7,791 bases of DNA, from NCBI GenBank assembly GCA_002503595.1, contig DASC01000058.1, positions 1 to 7,791 of the forward strand, given 5' to 3'. The position numbers and the translations under genes were made by a program. Of this stretch, positions 4,359 to 7,791 are shown piece by piece; positions within the stretch are counted from its first letter, which is position 1, and each line of letters begins with the position of its first letter. This DNA is from Candidatus Methanogaster sp. UBA203 (GTDB taxonomy: Archaea > Halobacteriota > Methanosarcinia > Methanosarcinales > Methanogasteraceae). Under the pieces are notes generated by a model that was not told the DNA's origin, did no database searches, and was given only the letters and a program-made list of their open reading frames with translations.

Positions 4359-6509
4359 TCATTCGCTCTCCGCATCCAGGAACTCAACCGTTGTGCTGCC
4401 TTTAAGTTTCACAATCTTCCTGTACTCTGCCTCTGCCTTTACAGTTGCAGTTCCGCTTGACGTGAGGGATATCAGAGCAGATGTGGCAGAAGCGTGCCCA
4501 CGAGGTATCTTGACCGGACTCTCTATCGTTCCGATGTCAGTCTCCAGAACAACCGTTAGCTCCTCTGGAACCGGGATTGGCATCTCGTTATCGTCTTTTG
4601 TCACTATCTCTATCCCTATCATTGATCTCGATTTGCCGTCTGCTACGGTCTCGGCTGGATCTGCTGAGAGTTTTAGTTTGACTTCAGGCATCTTGGTCAG
4701 ATCACGATGGACTGGGATCGTCTGGTCGGCGATGACGACTGCATTTTTTTCGTAGCCGAAATAGCCGCGTTTTAAAAACAGAACGGTGTGCGGACCTATC
4801 AGGAGGTTATCTACCGTCTTCGGCGATCTGCCCTTATATTCCACGTCCACGAATACCATAGCGTCTGTTGGGTCAGAAGTCGCAAGTATTGAGCCGTGTT
4901 GCTCTTCATCTTCATCTTCTTCCGATTCGTTTCCATCCTCTGTTTTCTCCAGGTCAGAGTTTGGTTTGGGGGGTCGTGGCAGTCTCAAGATCAAAAGAGC
5001 GCCCGCAGCCAGTATTACTATCGCTGCCAGAACGACCGGATCTGAGATGCGCTGGAAGGGATCGGTTTTTATAGGCGTTGGAGTCGGACCTTCTGGTGGT
5101 GGTATCCGCAATTCCCTCCTGACCTCCTCTGACCATATCCCGCCATCGTCCCTGACCGCAAAAGCGTACCAGCCTGCCACAACCTCGTCGGGTTCGAGCG
5201 TGAACTCTGACGAACCGCCGGAATACGAGCGTATACTTCCATCAGGAAGCGTCCAGCGGCACTCAACGACTTCGCCGTCCTCGTCCCTGCCCCAGCCCCT
5301 GAGCGTAACGCTCTCGCCCTCGTATGCTGGATTTGGGTATATCTCCATGTGTGCGGTCGGGGGCGTCTCCCGCGGAACAGTGATCAGATCAGAGACCGAC
5401 CCTTCCCCTGCCCGATCCTCGATCTCTGCCTCGGCGTGTATGGTGTACATCGTTTCCGCACGGACCGCTGGCGCGGTGAAGATCGAGACGAATCCACCAT
5501 CCGCATCCGTCGTTCCTGCATCGGGATCAAGACCGCCGGTTGTGGCTGAGAGAGATACGGATGCATATTGTACAGGATCGCCATCTGAGGTGACCAGAAC
5601 CGCTACCTCATTTGATTCGCCTGAGGGTACCGGATCGGTGAAAATCGAGACAGATAGAGGCGGCAAGACCCCTTCGACTGTGATAACCTCACTTATCTCG
5701 TTATTCGCTTCGTTTGACTCTGCTACCTTGCTTGCAGTATCTATCGTTGCTGTTATCTCAAACTCCCCAGGCTCTTCAAATGTGATCGGTTCAAAGTAAA
5801 TCGTTATCGTCTCGTCAGGTTCCATCGGGTGAACTGGTCTGCTAAGATCGCAACAGCCCCAGAGCATCAGGTCGACCCATTTCAATGACGGAACCCTGCT
5901 GTTCCCCACGACGACTGCAACGGTCACAGGCTCGCCAATCTCAGGGAGCGCGGGCTTCCAGGATATCTCTTCGACTGTTAAGTCGGGTTGGATTTTCATG
6001 CTGGCTGTTAAATAACAAGCGTGCCACTCATCCGGAGCGAAATATTCGCCGAAATAACCCGTGTAGACCTCTTCGATATGGTACGATGGCCAAAATGTCC
6101 ATTCTCCTTCCTTATCCACAGTCGTGCTCGCTTGTACGCTTATGTCCTCACCCGCAGGTAACTGATAATTCTGATATGCATGTCCGAAGCTTCTATCGAT
6201 GCCATCAGGGTCTCTTGCTGCCACAAACGCGCCTTGGTCGCCGAACTGTATCGGAACTTGGGTAGCCTTCAGCGTAAATGACACAGTCACGGTATCGCCC
6301 ACTCTCATGGGTTCCGGTCCGGTCACTTCAAAGTCAGAGAGCTCCAGATACCAATCTGCCGAATCCGGACCGCTGTACGCGCAGAGAAGCGCAGCATCTA
6401 CCGGGGGCGCAGGGGCTAATATCAGCACTGCGAGTAGAATGGGGATTAGATTAAAGGGTTTCTTAAAATCACAGATGTCCAGTTTTAACATCCCTCCGAT
6501 CCTATTCAT
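4359..6509 (-). CDS. Membrane-anchored multidomain surface protein (CARDB, Ig-like, PKD-like, TM, PEGA)
   Basis: The product has 716 residues. It opens with a signal peptide: basic residues, then FNLIPILLAVLILAPAPPVDA, with a likely cleavage after Ala39. Domains in order are: an unassigned beta-rich region (40-170); a CARDB-like domain (about 175-280, ending ESNEANNEISEVITV); a Big_1-like Ig fold (about 282-380, with TTGGLDPDAGTTDADG); and a PKD-like domain (about 385-470, with GRDEDGEVVECRWTLPDG). A Pro/Thr-rich linker leads to one transmembrane helix (about 488-508, VVLAAIVILAAGALLILRL). Then come a basic stop-transfer (RLPRPPK), a very acidic stretch, a PEGA domain (about 538-602) and a C-terminal Ig-like domain (608-716). 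CARDB and PKD modules usually mediate adhesion or protein contacts outside the cell. The start is supported by GGAG five bases before the ATG. No enzyme motif is seen. The topology is discussed in the findings. Confidence 0.85.
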   Translation of the reverse strand: MNRIGGMLKLDICDFKKPFNLIPILLAVLILAPAPPVDAALLCAYSGPDSADWYLELSDFEVTGPEPMRVGDTVTVSFTLKATQVPIQFGDQGAFVAARDPDGIDRSFGHAYQNYQLPAGEDISVQASTTVDKEGEWTFWPSYHIEEVYTGYFGEYFAPDEWHACYLTASMKIQPDLTVEEISWKPALPEIGEPVTVAVVVGNSRVPSLKWVDLMLWGCCDLSRPVHPMEPDETITIYFEPITFEEPGEFEITATIDTASKVAESNEANNEISEVITVEGVLPPLSVSIFTDPVPSGESNEVAVLVTSDGDPVQYASVSLSATTGGLDPDAGTTDADGGFVSIFTAPAVRAETMYTIHAEAEIEDRAGEGSVSDLITVPRETPPTAHMEIYPNPAYEGESVTLRGWGRDEDGEVVECRWTLPDGSIRSYSGGSSEFTLEPDEVVAGWYAFAVRDDGGIWSEEVRRELRIPPPEGPTPTPIKTDPFQRISDPVVLAAIVILAAGALLILRLPRPPKPNSDLEKTEDGNESEEDEDEEQHGSILATSDPTDAMVFVDVEYKGRSPKTVDNLLIGPHTVLFLKRGYFGYEKNAVVIADQTIPVHRDLTKMPEVKLKLSADPAETVADGKSRSMIGIEIVTKDDNEMPIPVPEELTVVLETDIGTIESPVKIPRGHASATSALISLTSSGTATVKAEAEYRKIVKLKGSTTVEFLDAESE

Positions 6510-6514
6510 ACGAT

Positions 6515-6520
6515 CTCCTC
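6515..6520 (-). promoter_or_regulatory. Shine-Dalgarno site for the multidomain surface protein
   Basis: GAGGAG, read on the minus strand, ends five bases before the ATG at 6509. It favours this start over the internal ATG seven codons in. Confidence 0.6.
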
Positions 6521-6620
6521 AAATCCAATTATTATCAGCACAACAATCACCAATACCATTCCTTTAGAATTTCTTAGCCGTCTTCACCCCCCGTTTCGAT
6601 TTTTCCTTTCTTAAAACACG

Positions 6621-6634
6621 GTTATGCATAAAAG
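6621..6634 (-). promoter_or_regulatory. Possible TATA-like element upstream of the surface protein gene
   Basis: On the minus strand the 158 bp gap contains an AT-rich CTTTTATGCATAAC stretch about 115 bp before the ATG, which could serve as a promoter with a long 5' leader. No other strong candidate is visible. The gene may instead be read through from the MscS gene. Confidence 0.25.
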
Positions 6635-6667
6635 CAGACAAATCCATAATGTTTACTTCTTTCCTGC

Positions 6668-7183
6668 CTAGGTCTTTTCCTTATGTAATATCCAGCCAGA
6701 AGAATCTATTTTTCCGTTCGGTAATACGACTATCGTTCCATCACCTGTCTTTAAGCGTGTTTTTCTGAGCGTAACATCGATAATCTCCCCTCTACGATTC
6801 ATCGTCTCAATTTCGTCACCAATATTAAAGTGTCTGTCCAACAGGAGGAATATCCCAGCCACTGCATCGCTTAAGGCATCCTTAACAGCTAATGCGACAG
6901 CAGCTCCAACTAGGACCGAGGCGCCTATAAGGGGCATGAAAATCTCTTCTAATCTCAGTGCAATCGAGACATACATCAAAACAAAGAGCCACAAAACATA
7001 GACCACGATTCTTCGTAAGATGTTCCGCACATCCAGAGGAAGGCAGGTAACGTCTAAGAATCTCCTAACAATCCTTTTTATTAGGCTAATCACAAAGAAA
7101 GCAACTACTATAACCAGTATCACTTTCAAATATGGCTCAACCACTTGAAATATATCTGTCAAATATAGTGTAGTGTCCTGCAT
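6668..7183 (-). CDS. Short MscS-family mechanosensitive channel
   Basis: MscS channels open under membrane tension and release small solutes during osmotic downshock. The product has 171 residues. Three membrane segments are visible: about 18-35 (YLKVILVIVVAFFVISLI), about 58-76 (VVYVLWLFVLMYVSIAL) and a pore-type third helix from about 83 to 114, with the Gly/Ala-rich GASVLVGAAVALAVKDALSDAVAGIFLLLD. The beta domain follows, with FNIGDEIE, GEIIDVTLRKTRLKTGDG and TIVVLPNGKI. The protein ends about ten residues later, so the C-terminal alpha/beta cage domain of classical MscS (286 residues in E. coli) is absent. The stop looks natural: no family-like sequence follows it in the next bases. GGAGG lies three bases before the ATG, rather close but supportive. 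The gene lies downstream of the C1 peptidase gene on the same strand, separated by a hairpin. Confidence 0.9.
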   Translation of the reverse strand: MQDTTLYLTDIFQVVEPYLKVILVIVVAFFVISLIKRIVRRFLDVTCLPLDVRNILRRIVVYVLWLFVLMYVSIALRLEEIFMPLIGASVLVGAAVALAVKDALSDAVAGIFLLLDRHFNIGDEIETMNRRGEIIDVTLRKTRLKTGDGTIVVLPNGKIDSSGWILHKEKT

Positions 7184-7201
7184 GCGCCTCCATATTCAGG
7201 A

Positions 7202-7234
7202 TAAAAATTGCAGGGCAGCGATGAACCGCCCTGC
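7202..7234 (-). terminator. Hairpin with T-run after the C1 peptidase gene
   Basis: On the minus strand GCAGGGC (7234-7228) and GCCCTGC (7216-7210) form a perfect 7 bp GC-rich stem with an 11-base loop, followed two bases later by TTTTT. It lies 21 bases after the peptidase stop and has the form of a bacterial intrinsic terminator. It could also be a processing or stability element within a longer transcript. Confidence 0.55.
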
Positions 7235-7255
7235 GAACTGTTGAACTCTTAGCTC

Positions 7256-7791
7256 TTATATCTTGAACTGATCTGTATCAACCCATTCTTGACGTAGAAG
7301 CGCCCAGAAGTCCACTGCACCTCCTTTGAGCACATACTCGTAGGGCAGCCAGCCATAGCCTCTATCACCCCATCCCGTACCCCATGAGTTCCTGATGAGC
7401 AATGCGCCGGTGGTCTCTGTTCCACAGATGGTGTTCTTTATTTTCATATTGTCGTCATACCCCACAGCTGCAATGGCGTGACCGCCGAGTTGATCCTCTT
7501 TTGGACATGGGAATGGAATCTTTCCACCATTGGTACGTGTAGCCTGGCGAATTGAACCGTAGACAGCAAATCCAAACATCGAAGGAAGCCCGGATGCCAG
7601 ATATAACTTGATTCTGGACAAAAGCGTGTCCTTCGCAATTCCTGGAGGATCGAGGCGAATGTATCTAATTGCCTGATAGTTCTGAGCGAAAGCATAGCAG
7701 AAAGCAGGCGGTTCCAGATCAAAATGGTATTCTGGAACGATAGATGGGGTAGGTTTCTCGTCGGTGTATGGCCAGTATTCCTCCGGGGGAA
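7256..7791 (-). CDS. Papain-family (C1) cysteine peptidase, C-terminal part
   Basis: The last ~177 residues of a C1 peptidase are in the window; the N-terminus and catalytic Cys lie beyond the right edge. The frame is open to the edge (EEYWPYTDEKPTPSIVPEY near the start), so the apparent TTG start at 7621 is not the real one. The catalytic histidine is in LGGHAIAAVGYDD (codon 7478-7480) and the catalytic asparagine is in LIRNSWGTGWGDRGYGWLPY (codon 7388-7390). These two motifs and their spacing are typical of papain-like enzymes. The ending EYVLKGGAVDFWALLRQEWVD looks like a natural C-terminus. Archaeal members are often secreted, but a signal peptide cannot be checked here. The substrate is unknown. 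It is followed on the same strand by the MscS and multidomain surface protein genes. Confidence 0.9.
   Translation of the reverse strand, partial: PPEEYWPYTDEKPTPSIVPEYHFDLEPPAFCYAFAQNYQAIRYIRLDPPGIAKDTLLSRIKLYLASGLPSMFGFAVYGSIRQATRTNGGKIPFPCPKEDQLGGHAIAAVGYDDNMKIKNTICGTETTGALLIRNSWGTGWGDRGYGWLPYEYVLKGGAVDFWALLRQEWVDTDQFKI

Noticed and set aside
4786..5799. A 337-codon plus-strand open frame inside the surface protein gene
   Set aside because: Its product is Ser/Pro/Thr-rich with no recognisable motif. The opposite strand carries a coherent protein with a signal peptide, known domains and an SD site.
1..7791. CRISPR array, rRNA or tRNA genes, insertion sequence
   Set aside because: I saw no regularly spaced repeats, no RNA gene consensus and no transposase coding region on either strand.

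Overview
The window looks archaeal, most likely euryarchaeal and related to methanogens or anaerobic methane oxidisers. The evidence is an archaeal-type TruD, remnants of an Lhr-family helicase, TATA-box promoters about 32 bp ahead of start codons, and surface proteins with CARDB, PKD and PEGA-like modules. The exact lineage is inferred from gene content and cannot be proven from this stretch.

Left part (1-2517): The minus strand carries a wrecked lhr helicase gene. Its first ~47 codons and its last ~110 codons are present, but everything between, from the Walker A motif onward, has been replaced by a ~79 bp scar. Next, on the plus strand, comes a tight two-gene unit. The first gene is an OLD/AAA_21-type ATPase and the second, one base further on, is a PIN-like putative nuclease. 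After that pair, a second and shorter copy of the lhr 5' end and its bidirectional promoter appears (about 86% identical over the best-aligned 100 bp). The ATPase-PIN pair is therefore bracketed by direct repeats of about 200 bp, each holding a minus-strand lhr start and a plus-strand promoter plus ATG. This looks like an accessory, possibly defensive, cassette gained or duplicated at the lhr promoter. It is the most interesting part of the window.

Middle (2542-4308): A small cupin protein sits downstream of the second repeat and may be driven by the duplicated promoter. It is followed by truD, the tRNA pseudouridine-13 synthase. A 10 bp perfect inverted repeat lies in the gap between them.

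Right part (4359-7791, all minus strand, convergent with truD): In transcription order there is the C-terminal part of a papain-family (C1) peptidase running in from beyond the window edge, a hairpin followed by a T-run, a short MscS-like channel, and a 716-residue secreted or membrane-anchored multidomain protein. These look like envelope functions, but only proximity and common strand link them.
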